25,578 nucleotides of DNA, from NCBI GenBank assembly GCA_034698045.1, contig JAQGAU010000621.1:1-25578 (forward strand), given 5' to 3'. A model generated the notes under the pieces. It worked only from the letters and a program-made list of their open reading frames with translations. It was not told where the DNA came from and did not search any database. Below, piece after piece: positions 10,732 to 20,845 of the stretch. Within the stretch, counting starts at the first letter, position 1; every line of letters starts with the position of its first letter. A program made the translations under genes and the position numbers. Source of the stretch: Paramacrobiotus richtersi. Lineage: Eukaryota > Tardigrada > Eutardigrada > Parachela > Macrobiotidae.

Positions 10732-11245
10732 CTGGAACAATACAGCGCTCTCGATATGGTTCGTTTACAGGTGCTGAATGGACTTACAAACAGGATACTC
10801 TATTCCAGAGGTATATGTGATAAAGCACGGCAGGAAAATGGCCAGAAAAACATTGTAGCAAAACATCTTCGTAGCAAATCAGTTAAAAATTTCCAAATGG
10901 TATGAAAGTAACACCTCTACTCGCAGTTTTGCGCTTATGAGAAAGAGTTAAGAAAACGCATGTGTTACTGATTAGGGGACAAGTACAGGATAAGCTGACA
11001 AAAGAACAATATTTCTTTGACGATTGATGCATACGCATGTGCAACTCTTGCTTTACGCGATATCAGTCTTCGATTCCGTACTGTTTTATTGTTTAACGCG
11101 TTATCTGTTGTCTGACAAATTTGCATGCATGTCGTAGGCATCATATGTAGGCGGTCTACAGTCGCTCGCGGTGTGGTATCAAACGCATTCACTTCGAAAT
11201 CCAGAGTTGACAGAAATCACGGCGATTCCGAGCAACTTCTGACAC

Positions 11246-11282
11246 ACTCTGCCATCAGTCGCAATAAAAAAAACAACAACAT
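11246..11282 (-). other. Possible signal-peptide exon of the modular receptor
   Basis: ATG at 11282-11280 opens a short hydrophobic stretch, MLLLFLLLRLMAE, as expected for a signal peptide, in a position upstream of A1. The only in-phase donor (T|GTGTCA, phase 1) is weak, though it would join correctly to A1. The reading frame stops soon after. Kept because the receptor needs a signal peptide and none better was found. Confidence 0.22.
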
Positions 11283-11462
11283 GGCGAAATGACCAAAACA
11301 ATTTACTCATGCTTCTCTTCAACAGCACAACGAATAAGAAATCAGTTTGTAATTATAAATGAAGCTGAACAAAACTAAACAACAAATGCACACATATATT
11401 ACGTACTTCGGCCATATTTCAAAAAGATCGTGTAAACACATTCAAAAATATACATTCACGTA

Positions 11463-11468
11463 TTTAAT
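11463..11468 (-). terminator. Possible polyadenylation signal (ATTAAA) of the zinc-finger isoform
   Basis: Minus-strand ATTAAA lies about 27 nt after the TGA of the zinc-finger exon, a plausible place for a variant poly(A) signal. It is a hexamer in AT-rich DNA, so chance is possible. Confidence 0.3.
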
Positions 11469-11494
11469 CAACCCTGAAGTGTGGTTTTGTATTA

Positions 11495-14400
11495 TCAGTA
11501 ATAATACCGCCCTCCAACAGGGCGGAAATTGGAGGTCTCCGCCACAGCCGGCCTGGATGAACCGTACGCTTGTGCATGGCCGCTGCTCTTAATATGCCGT
11601 GTAAATTCCTCACTATTCCCAAAGTCCATATTACAAACGTAACAGGAATGTGTCGGAGTCACGGGTGTCTTAGATGGTGGTGACAAAGGTCCGGAGAATC
11701 CTTCCACCCATCGAGGAGTCTAAAAAGGTCACAAACCATCAAGATTCAACTACACACTATCCAACTAAATATGCATTAAACAGAAGACAGTTAAGTCCAG
11801 AAAATGGTTGCAGACCATCATTAATACCACTACACCCTTAGGAAACTCAGTCATTTTGTATTCGCTCGCTAACCTGACTGTCTACATCGGGTGTGAACGC
11901 GTCTTCCATCTCACATACTGGTATGTCATCAGCCGATCCCTGGCTGTTTTGACGCTGGTTACCACTCTCTTCCTGCGAAATTCGAAAGAAAAAAATGTTT
12001 CAAAAAGCTTAGGTTAATAAGTGCGATGGTTATGAATTTCATGCAAATGCTATAAAAACCAAGCAACCAACCGCCAATGCAGCGATCAAATTCAGAAGGA
12101 GCTTGTTAACTGTGGACGAGCCGCCCGATGGCTCATTGTCAGTGCGAGATCCTGTTTCTTGCTGCGTATCTGAGGAATCGGTCAGCTCCTAGAAAATAGT
12201 TTCTTCAAACTCCGCCGTAAAGAAATTTTAATTCAGAAAAAAAACTTGAGCCGACAAAGTGAACAATCGTCACAACCTGGACGAGAATAACACCAGACTA
12301 CAGAGTGCATAAACTTATTATCACGATGAACATTTGTCATTACTTGATATATGAAAATCCGTTTGTTTTGATACAACTGCGAGCCACCGATGTGTAACAA
12401 AATAATGCAATTCCATCTATTGGTAACAAAATAAAAAGCGGCTATGTTAACAACGAAATAAAGCGACACATTATAAAAAACCTAAAATTATGGTGAATTA
12501 TGATTAAAATTTAATGATTTAAATTAAAATTATGATTACAACAAAATTTTTTTTAAAAAAAAAACAGAAAACCCAACAGAAGCGAGAATACAAACCACAA
12601 AAAAATTTACTACATAAACATGTTTGTTGTATGGTTTTTTGTATGATCCTACCTGCAAAGCTGTCCCGACATTTCTACGTGATCCATTCTGGTAGCCACC
12701 CGAATGCGATTCTTCGTTGACCGTAAAGATATCTCCCGAAAAGGATGACGACCGCGCCGCTAGCTGCTCATAGAATTCCCTCAAGTTGGGATCTTGTATT
12801 GGGAGCGTTTCCTGATGGTAAACCGGCGGTCGCGGTGCGGATGGTCTGGTTTGTTCCACATAACGATCCACATGTTGGTAAGCAGTACTGGGATCAGCTC
12901 GGTAACCGTCGTAGTTGTCCGGTGGACGAGGCCGTTCTTCCACATAACCATACCTGAAATAAAAACTGCATAATTTTTTGCTTCTTTCAAATAATCCTGC
13001 CTGTGTCGCTACGCATATGAGGCAAGGGGAAGTACTCAACATTACACAAATCTAATAACTTAAAAGTCAAACAATATATAATAGTTCACAACAAAACTGA
13101 TCAACAATAAAACGAACTTCAAGTAGTCCAGAAAACACACGATAAGAGATGCGATAAAAATCAAAATGAACGAGTAAAGAAAACTAAACACAGCCTAATA
13201 AACATAACCAAATCCAGTTGCTCCCCATGCAAAATATATTACATTAACAATACAACAGCACCAATGCGAAGATAAAATTAATTACAGGAAACGATCCGTC
13301 GTGAAACGCTGCAGGAAACCTACTACAAAGTGTCCTGCGGAAATGGAAAAAGTAAATAAACAAAATACTGATTATACTTTTTTTAATTATTTTGTCTTTT
13401 TTAAACCAAATCTTAAATCACGAGTAAACAAAATTTTAATTTACCGTATATCTCTCCTTTGATGACCATCGTCATAGCTCCTCTGATGCCCGTCATCATA
13501 ATTTTCCCTATTCCTGTACCAGTCATCCCCGCTTCTTCCATCACGAATATCACGAGTATCCATTACACGATCTGCGCGGTTTTCAAACCGTTGCAGATCT
13601 CTCTGTCTAAGATCCTCCACACGCGGTGGATACTGGGTCGATTCTGACCGATTATACGTCGACAGAAGCGGCGCCCTCGGCGTCTCCAGCAGGGGATTGG
13701 GCATACCGGGTCGCGATAGCGGTAGTGGTGATTGCTGCAGTAATGGATTAGCCAGCCCTTTCGGACAGGAATCCATGTGTAATACCCGTTCATCCGAAGG
13801 ATAGTGAAGCAGAGCCGCCTTCTCGAGCTGAACCATCGGGAATAAAGGAGCGGCCGGCAAAGAGGGCTGCATCGGCTATAATGAAGTGGTTCAGTCAAAT
13901 TGTTTGTGACTAGTAACATGCTATGGAGAATTCATTTCAAGATACTAACCGCCTCAGGTTTTCTGCTGGGGGGCGTTTTGGTTGGCACGGGTGCGGCGCG
14001 GTCCGTTTTCGTATCCAGTACCGGATACGTATCATCCCATCCCTACAACCATAATGTATTAATATATATTATAATTATTAATGTATGGATACATTATGCT
14101 AGAACACACATCTCCTCACGTTAGTTACTGAGATAAATTAATGCAAATATAATCAGAAGCTAGAAAGGAGTTGAATGTTCATCAGTTCGAACATGCGCAA
14201 TGAGGTAAATAATAAAATAGAAGCCCAAATTGTGAAAAGGTTAAAATTATCGCATAACGTAGAACACAGAAATCTCGTAAAAAGAAAAAATTACAGACTT
14301 AAATGCAGAAAACAACTAATTAAGGAAAAAACAAGAGACCATAAATATTAAACAAAATTTCGAGTTAAGAATATCAGAATAAAATAGGCGCCCATTAAAA

Positions 14401-16432
14401 ACTGGATCTCGTTAGAAAAAAATTCGCGACGAACCCAAAATTAAATAAACTCACCTTTTCCAGGCCAACCCTCGTCTGCATAACAGATGGGAACAGTGGT
14501 TTGACAGACGGGAACACCGCCTCTGGCCTAACAGGTCCCTCGACGGGCGGCTTCGAAACCACAGGAGCGACATCGCGCACCGGACGAATCGTCTCCGACG
14601 GCCCAGCCGGCTTCTCCGCTTTCCTATCTTTCTGTGACAGACCGAATCCGTTGGGTTTCCGCTCCCCATCCTCCTTCCGGACACCTTGTTGCATCGCCAA
14701 AAAACTCCGCTCCTCCGGCACTGATTCCGCTGCCGACCCGGAGACCTTCACATCCCGCCGATATCGGTCTTCGGTCTCCTGCTCCCATCCCAAACTGCTT
14801 TTTGGTAGGACCCTCTCGGAAAGCCCTCTCGTTTCAGGGGCAGTATCCTCCCGAAGCCGTTTAGCTTCCGATTGTGCAAAATCATCCACGGTTCGTGGAA
14901 CACTCACGGGATCCCTTCGGAGTGGTTCCGGCAGGATTCCAGGATGAACCGTTTCCATATTCGGTAACAGTGCTGATCGGATAGCATCCTGGAAGAGTTT
15001 CCTCTGTCCGGACCGATCACTGTCCAAAGTATCATCCCGCCGCGGAGGTGGAACAACCTCATCAAATAGGGCACGTTTTCGCTCTGGGTGTGAAAATAAT
15101 GGGCCTTCCGCTTGATTTCGAGAGGGTGCCGAGAGAAGAGGGAAAGGTTTGTAATCGGAAGTGGGTTCCGGTGGAGGCGAGGGTTCTCGCCGTCGGGTGG
15201 GTGGATAACCTGGATGAACAGGACCTGGACCCGTGGGAAGCAAAGCAGGACGAAAAGCGTAATAGTCCTCTAAAAGTGGTGGGCGATCTGGCATCCGCGG
15301 GGGATCACGGTCTGGGAGAAACGGACGCTGGTTCGGTGAATACAGGGGTGGACTGCGCTGCTCTTTCCGCCCGTAATAGGGATCGACTAAAAATTGTACA
15401 ATAAAATTAATTTTAAGAGCTACAGCGGGAAGAAGTACGGATTTAGTGTTCGACAAATTTACTTATAGGCAACGAGAAAATCACATTGTTAGTGCCATTC
15501 TCGTACTCAAAAATAACACTTGTCCTGAACTGATACGCAGCAGAGTTCCACAAAGTATGTTTTCTGAGTGACTTATAATTAAATTCAGTTAAGTAAGCGG
15601 CCGACATCGTATGACATGCTACATGACACTGCGACCACTGTACTGAATGTGCCATTCTACTACGTCTGTCGCACACTCTGAACAATAGTTAAAACGGACG
15701 CGAACCGAACAAATGATTAAAAAGTTTGACTGAAAATTTCAGATCTATCAAGTTTTATTAAAATGTCATCAAGAAACCTGATTCTATGACGGAGAGCTAT
15801 AATTCAATCGCTAGGATTATAAGACATAAATTAACACCTAAAAATAAAAAAATCACCGGAAGTTAGAGATCTGAAATCAGGAGAAAACTTACAACCGTAA
15901 GAAACTGAAGGTAACCTTCTCACACTACATCAACCAGACTATGGAGTAAATAGTATATCATACGAAAAACTATAACTCGTGCAAAACGGCAGGAATTAGT
16001 TCAAAGCTTCCAGAAACCAAACATTACTCGAATTTTCGTTTTTGCTCTATATGAGTGCAAATCTATCAAATGCAGATGCTTTACCTCGCGGATATGGTAC
16101 CAGGGGATCTCGATATGGATCCTACAAGCAGATTCTTTCCATATTCATTCAAATTTCCAGATTTTGCATGACTTTACCTGATTAAAATCATTGGGGACCC
16201 TGTCGAGTAATCCTCGAGAACTCCGAGATCTAGGAAGGCAGAAACAATGTCACAACGCCATCATTCTGTTGAAGAGTTTGTGTATTGTTAGTCTCGAGTA
16301 ATATTTACTGTACCGTGGGGAAGGCGATCGACTACGGTAGGGATTCCTTTCATGCGAAGGCTCTGAAAGCCTGGTTCCACCAATTTGTTGTTCTCTGCGG
16401 AGTGCTCTTGCCAGAGGATTCCACTCATCCAT
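11495..16432 (-). CDS. RS/RD- and Pro-rich nuclear protein with matrin/U1-type zinc finger (about 762 aa)
   Basis: Minus-strand exons: 16432-16314, 16229-16178, 16121-16085, 15386-14455, 14042-13950, 13875-13445, 12953-12653, 11972-11874 and 11719-11495. All junctions are GT-AG and every phase fits; the first seven exons total 655 codons. The N-terminus has an SR-like run (RSRSPSPR then SRSSRG). The long fourth exon is Pro/Arg/acid-rich and probably disordered. The sixth has RD-type dipeptides and a duplicated YDDGHQR. The last exon encodes CYVCNMDFGNSEEF and HIKSSGH, a C-x2-C-x12-H-x5-H finger of the matrin/U1 type used for RNA or dsRNA binding. A nuclear RNA-processing role is inferred from composition and finger type; no orthologue is recognised. 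An upstream in-frame ATG at 16459 could add nine residues. An alternative 3' exon at 12188-12039 is listed separately. Confidence 0.75.
12039..12188 (-). CDS. Alternative terminal exon encoding a C-terminal membrane segment
   Basis: An acceptor TTCTAG leads into GAGCTGACC in phase 0, matching the donor at the end of the 12953-12653 exon. The 49 codons start acidic and Ser/Thr-rich (ELTDSSDTQQETGS). They end with a hydrophobic stretch, LLLNLIAALAVGCLVFIAFA, right before TGA, as in tail-anchored proteins. This would give a 704-residue membrane-anchored isoform without the zinc finger. Phase-0 GT sites inside it (ACA|GTTAAC at 12110, or GCG|GTTGGT) could instead splice to the 11972-11874 exon, removing the membrane segment. 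Which form is used cannot be told from DNA alone. Confidence 0.55.
   Translation of the reverse strand, partial: ELTDSSDTQQETGSRTDNEPSGGSSTVNKLLLNLIAALAVGCLVFIAFA
15387..16084 (-). other. Long intron (698 bp) of the RS/RD-rich gene
   Basis: Donor GTAAAG after a split codon (CGA G|) and acceptor TTTTTAG before TCGATCCC; the join gives PYPRVDPYYGRK. An 80-codon minus frame at 15685-15443 lies inside but has no supporting splice sites, so I treat the stretch as an intron. The intron at 12954-13444 (491 bp) and the one at 14043-14454 (412 bp) are AT-rich and also look empty. Confidence 0.6.
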
Positions 16433-17125
16433 CCCGAATACAGGTAACAAAATATTCACAAACTGCCAATAAATTGTCAGTTAGTCCAAAATAAGTAACC
16501 AGTTTGAATTAACCAGACAAATAGTCCTTTATTAAATGCAAGAATGCGATAACAGACATTACGAAACAATGAGCACACTGACGCACAATAAAATTCGAAG
16601 TCGAGCAAAGTGGAAAAAAAATTCGAAGCTGGATGGAGGCGAAGCGTGCCGAGCTGCAGCGGCTTGTCTGCTCGATCTTGCACCCTTTTTTATAATCTGA
16701 ATTTGTGTGATTGATTAAATATGGATCAATTCACCAAAATGTAACTAAAAAGGAATTCACAGGTCACAAACATACTTATTTTAGGCATAAAATTTTGTGC
16801 ACTAAAACAGGTCTGATGAGTGATGCATAATGCAGATTCAAAACGAGCCTGGAAGCTAAACCAGCAACTGACAATGAGCTCGGCACGCTACGGTTGTTCT
16901 GCCTTTGGGCAGTTCTTTGACCGTGTCCATCTGCAGGAGCAGTTGAATTGTTGAGTCTGTCATTAAATTCTGGTGGTTCACTCCAGAACCGGACGTATGA
17001 TTTCGTTTATTTTGATCTGCCAAGATTTCCTACAAACCTCCTGGATAGATCAGCAGAATTCTGACTGATTTCCAGTTTTCCGCTCCTTCGTCAGTTTTAT
17101 GTAATTTCGTCCTTTTGGAGAAAAA
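16433..17125. promoter_or_regulatory. Divergent intergenic region of the RS-rich gene and the PPAY gene
   Basis: The two genes start outward from this 0.7 kb stretch, so it should hold both promoters. The TTTTTTATAATC sequence near 16685 is AT-rich but too far from either start to call a TATA box. No coding exon was found. Confidence 0.4.
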
Positions 17126-17530
17126 ATGCCCACATCAACCCAAATCGCCTACGGCGTCATTCTAGCTCTGCTCGTCGGATCCCTCGTAACAATGGTCTTT
17201 ATCTACGCCGTCCGTCGTCGCCGTCGTCGGACACCCATCAGAATCTCAACGGACACCTCCCCCCATTCACCCTGCGGGAATATCTGTGGCCCGGCCCCCC
17301 TGGCTTGGGACCAGCCCCCCGCTTACGAGGCGGTTGTCAGTAACGGCAGAGAGAACCGTGTAATCATTCCAGTCCCCACTCCTGACCAGATGGGCACCTA
17401 CACCACGGAGTATGTCACGGGAGTGGAGCCGTCCCATCAGTCCATCTATCCCATGATCGAGACGGTCTCCACAGAGCGGGGAATTATCGTCCTGAACCGT
17501 CCCTTTCCGGAAATGGAAGTGGAGAAGTGA
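17126..17530 (+). CDS. Small single-pass membrane protein with PPAY motif (134 aa)
   Basis: Intronless ORF with an in-frame TAA 27 nt before the ATG, so this start is firm for this exon. Residues 8-29 form one hydrophobic helix (YGVILALLVGSLVTMVFIYA) followed by six arginines at 30-35. By the positive-inside rule this places the short N-terminus outside and about 100 residues in the cytoplasm, without a cleaved signal. Residues 64-71 are PPAYEAVV, a PY motif for WW domains of NEDD4-type ubiquitin ligases; known small PY-bearing membrane adaptors act in this way, but no family is recognised here. Tyr-rich tail segments (TYTTEYV, SIYPMIE) could be phosphorylated. The tail of the modular receptor at 7230 has a similar PPSYDEVV. 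A partial copy of the 3' end lies at 25313-25578. Confidence 0.8.
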   Translation: MPTSTQIAYGVILALLVGSLVTMVFIYAVRRRRRRTPIRISTDTSPHSPCGNICGPAPLAWDQPPAYEAVVSNGRENRVIIPVPTPDQMGTYTTEYVTGVEPSHQSIYPMIETVSTERGIIVLNRPFPEMEVEK

Positions 17531-18266
17531 AATGCGGGTTGGATACTGGGAAGTGGTTTGATGCGCTATGTCGAAACTAACCGGTTTGGTACTTTTTTAC
17601 TTCACCGAGTAAAATTTATTTTCGGACAGTGGAATTTTTAACAAAGTCATCCTTGGCTACTTCTATAGGAGATTCGTTTTGCTGTGATGTAGAATTTTGT
17701 TTGTAACACTTAACCGAGCTGTGATAGCGTGATGCACGGGAAAGTTAGGGAATGTGCCGTTTGGCTTTTATTGTTTTCGGATTCCGAATTAATTGTCCAT
17801 TGATATTAATTTCTTGTAATTATTGTTTACCAATCAGCACGATCATGAACAAGCGAAAAGTTGGAAGTAAAACTGTTGATTAAGAACCTTCTTTGTTTAG
17901 TATTTGGGTTTCTTGTAACTCGGTAATTCTGAACCACGTTGTTTAATTTGCATATCTTTACTCTGCAACGCGCACAAGTCAGTTCCGTGACGAATTTAAA
18001 ACATTGCGTACTGATTTGGTCATGGGCCATATGCATGGCACAGCTAGAAGCCTAGAACGTACAACTCTATCGACATGCCACTTTTATACTTCGTATTATC
18101 GGTGATCTGTTCGCATTCAAAGGCTCCGTGCTTGAACTGCCACTTGCCTCCTTCTAGCAGATCGGCAGTGCATCGTTACAGTACGCAGCAAACTTTTTAA
18201 TTTCCGCCTTTTCGAGTTTCCCGGAACTACCCGCCGACCAACGCGATCCCAAAACTACCAGTTCCA
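17531..18266. other. Intergenic region between the PPAY gene and the second Tudor/F-box gene
   Basis: Holds the 3' untranslated region of the PPAY gene; about 180 nt after its stop are also duplicated at the right edge of the window. The rest is the upstream region of the next plus-strand gene. No exon, clear TATA box or canonical poly(A) signal was found. Confidence 0.5.
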
Positions 18267-20018
18267 ATGAATATGCCACTTGTTAAACCATGTTTCGATG
18301 GGGCGATCTATAAACCAAGTGCTGTGTCTGTCCGAGGGGACGATGGATTGCTTTTGTACGGGATCGTTGTGGGCCGGCAGGACGGTGAATTACTCATCGA
18401 TTTCCAGTGCGGCAGGGAGCAGATTGTTCCAGTCACAATGGATCGCGTCTGCCATCTTACCAAGGAAGGTGCGTTCGAAATTTCGCCTCCTGGCCCGCCC
18501 GTGCTAGGCGCTCAACCGGTTGAGCCGCGAAACGTCCCCATCGAAGTACTTTTCCGTTTCACAGCGGATGAACCGTGGAAGTGGTACCCGGGAGTGTTAT
18601 CCAGGGTTCTACGGCTCAACGGTTTTGCTTATGTTTTTGTTCGGGTGATTGTATCAGACAACCAGACAGTCCTGGCATGTGTGCGCGCCAAACGCACTCC
18701 ATCCACTCAGACGCAAATCGACCAGCTTGCAGTCCGTAATATCCTGGACGTTCCCGTTCAGCCGCATCGATCGTCCACGTCCGATCCCCAGATTAATCAC
18801 TTTTTACCACGCGAACTGCTGGCTGAAACATTTGGTATGTGACATTCGAGCGTTACTATATCTGGGCACTGGGCAGATAGTGAAAAGTTAAGCATGCGGG
18901 CATGGTACGTGTTAGTGGTTTATATAGAAATTATCCCGAGATCGAAGAAGCACGCAGAACGTCAGTAAAAAGTAACGAACATAGGAAAAAACGCTGTATT
19001 TAGATGAGGAAGTAATGCAGTTGACAATACAATGACAACGTAGGGCAAAAGCACTTCTATACAGATAGAAACAAACAAGTTAAATGAAGTAGCCTATAGC
19101 AAGAAGGCGATTAATATCTGTGTCGTAGGTTTCCTGGACAGTATGGCGCAGTTGAAGATTCGTCGCGTCTGCACACTGTGGCGGGATGCCACTGCCCATA
19201 ATTGCAGTTCGACTCATATCCAACTACGAGTGCGGGACACTCCATCACATCGCTTAATTGAGCCACTGTGCACCGTGTTGCACCATCAAACCAAGTTTCT
19301 CTCACTGGTTGGTCCGCGATTTCGAACTGGACATCGTAATTCACAGTTTGCGCTGGGGACGAAGTGTGAAACCATAGTGGAAGTAGTCAGGGGCTTCAGC
19401 ACCGTGTTCGATGGATGTGGATACCCACGTCCCGATACTGTGGTGCTCAGTGGTATGGAGATAGAGGTGATGTTCTTGACTGTAGATCAGCTACGCCAAT
19501 GGCCCCGTAACATACTGTCGTGCTTCGCCACCATATGCCGGTCTGTGATCTTCTACAACGCCGTTCTCGTGGTTACTCTGTACCTACGGTCGGCGCTCCA
19601 GCCCCTCGCACCTCCGGGTACAGGACGATCATTCACCATACCGATCAGAAAGCTGTGCATGGATGTAACCACCAAGGCCTCAGCAGAACAAATTTGGACA
19701 CAAACCGACCAGAGTGAACTGGACCGATTGGCCGAGAATATTACTGCCCATCTCAAGCAGCACAATGTGGATTGTGATTGCGTGGGTCGCGTTCTGTGGG
19801 TACGTAGCGAAATCTTTACATTCACGAGCGAAAACTGCGATTGGTCTTCCGTGATCGAATAAACCTAATTGTCACAGGTTCTCAACATCATGCAGGCAGC
19901 GGACCCTGATAGTACGCCTGAATACAGAAATAAGGTGTGGACGACGGATAATTTGGCCGGCTTGGATGCCCATAAATTGACAGCGATTACACTTATGGCG
20001 ATTAATGTTTGCCTGTAG
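18267..20018 (+). CDS. Tandem Tudor-like/F-box protein, paralogue of the 4806 gene (459 aa)
   Basis: Three exons: 18267-18834, 19129-19799 and 19878-20018. The first junction is phase 1 (TTT G|GTATGT, acceptor CGTAG|GT) and falls inside the F-box; the second is phase 0 with donor GTACGT. Residues 19-62 (LLLYGIVVGR, LLIDFQCG) and 91-143 (DEPWKWYPGVL) match the two Tudor-like domains of the paralogue and of FMRP. Splicing creates a clean F-box at about 178-210, LPRELLAETFGFLDSM followed by RRVCTLWRDA. The KH0-like stretch of the paralogue is missing. The C-terminal exon aligns with that of the paralogue (VLNIMQAADPD against VVESIQQCDPR), with the intron at the same place and phase. Role as for the paralogue: possible SCF adaptor with a Tudor recognition module (inference). 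A second ATG at 18273 is also possible as start. Confidence 0.83.
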
Positions 20019-20700
20019 TGTGGTTGTTGCGTCAACAAGAGGCTCGAGGAAGGCTTATCCCTGCATGCGATGTGAACCGGTATCGAAGCGTTAAAAACTG
20101 ACCTTTCCCGAATTTTTTCTTCACTTATCGTCTCGTCAGTTGGGCGACATGTCGAGCTGTGGACGTATCCAGTTTCGGATGGTTTTTGTGTTTTTGTATC
20201 CGCACATATTAATTAATTAGCAAATATTTGCTAACAGAAACGGCTCGAGATATCGGGTAGTGTCTTTAATATATCGCGTTTGTACACTTGTATACTAAAC
20301 CGCTTCACACTGGAAACGGTATGTACTGTAATTCAGCGAGGAAACGGCATTTGTTGCATAAATTGCACCAGAGGAAGAAAACATAGATGCAAGCGTGTAG
20401 AGGTCAAGCACGATAAATCATTGCGGATATCGAGTAAACTAATTCCTTATGGTCAGCCAATCCGGCCATTAACACATTCCAGACACATGAACATTGACAA
20501 CTCTTGGTGAAACGCTCAGACGCTGGATTTCAGGTCAGCCAACAGAATCTTGTTGTACAAATGGCTTATGAAGCGAGTCGTAAACCAGCTAAGTTCACAG
20601 TTGCATAGTCTTCAGCTGCACACATTAGTTGTAATTAAAAGCGGCAGAACCAATCGAGAATGCTGCTCATCTTATTTATGGTAGTATGGCTGCTGTTACT
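20019..20700. other. Downstream region without recognised genes
   Basis: 3' flank of the second Tudor/F-box gene. Only short frames without splice support are seen. Nothing recognisable. Confidence 0.5.
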
Positions 20701-20705
20701 GGCAA

Positions 20706-20845
20706 CATAATCATAATAATATGTCATAATCATAATATATCATCATAATCATAAAATATTATCATATTATATGCATCATATCATAATATATATAATCATA
20801 TATATATCATAATCATCATCATATATAATCATAATCATAGTTATG
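20706..20845. repeat. AT-rich simple repeat built on CATAAT/ATCATA
   Basis: An imperfect run of CATAATCATAAT, ATATAT and ATCATCATC units about 140 nt long. It is a microsatellite-like stretch and could form AT hairpins. No coding role is visible. Confidence 0.8.

Larger units (their letters stand above)
10774..11494. other. Region between receptor A1 exon and the zinc-finger exon
   Basis: Both flanking genes are on the minus strand, so this is the 3' flank of the RS-rich gene and the promoter or first intron of the receptor. Apart from the possible signal-peptide exon at 11246-11282 and an ATTAAA on the minus strand at 11468-11463, I see no defined feature. Confidence 0.45.

Noticed and set aside
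10965..11192. 75-codon minus ORF as the first exon of the modular receptor
   Set aside because: Its N-terminus is not hydrophobic and lacks a signal peptide; no suitable donor in phase 1.
14501..14947. Plus-strand ORF (148 codons) rich in Ser/Pro
   Set aside because: Reverse-strand shadow of the 932-nt low-complexity exon of the RS/RD-rich gene, whose phase joins its neighbours correctly.
15443..15685. 80-codon minus ORF within the 698-bp intron
   Set aside because: No acceptor or donor in the right phase, and a composition unlike the surrounding exons.
20706..20845. AT-rich ATCATA run as a CRISPR-like or regulatory array
   Set aside because: The units are short and irregular with no spacers; it is a simple-sequence repeat.
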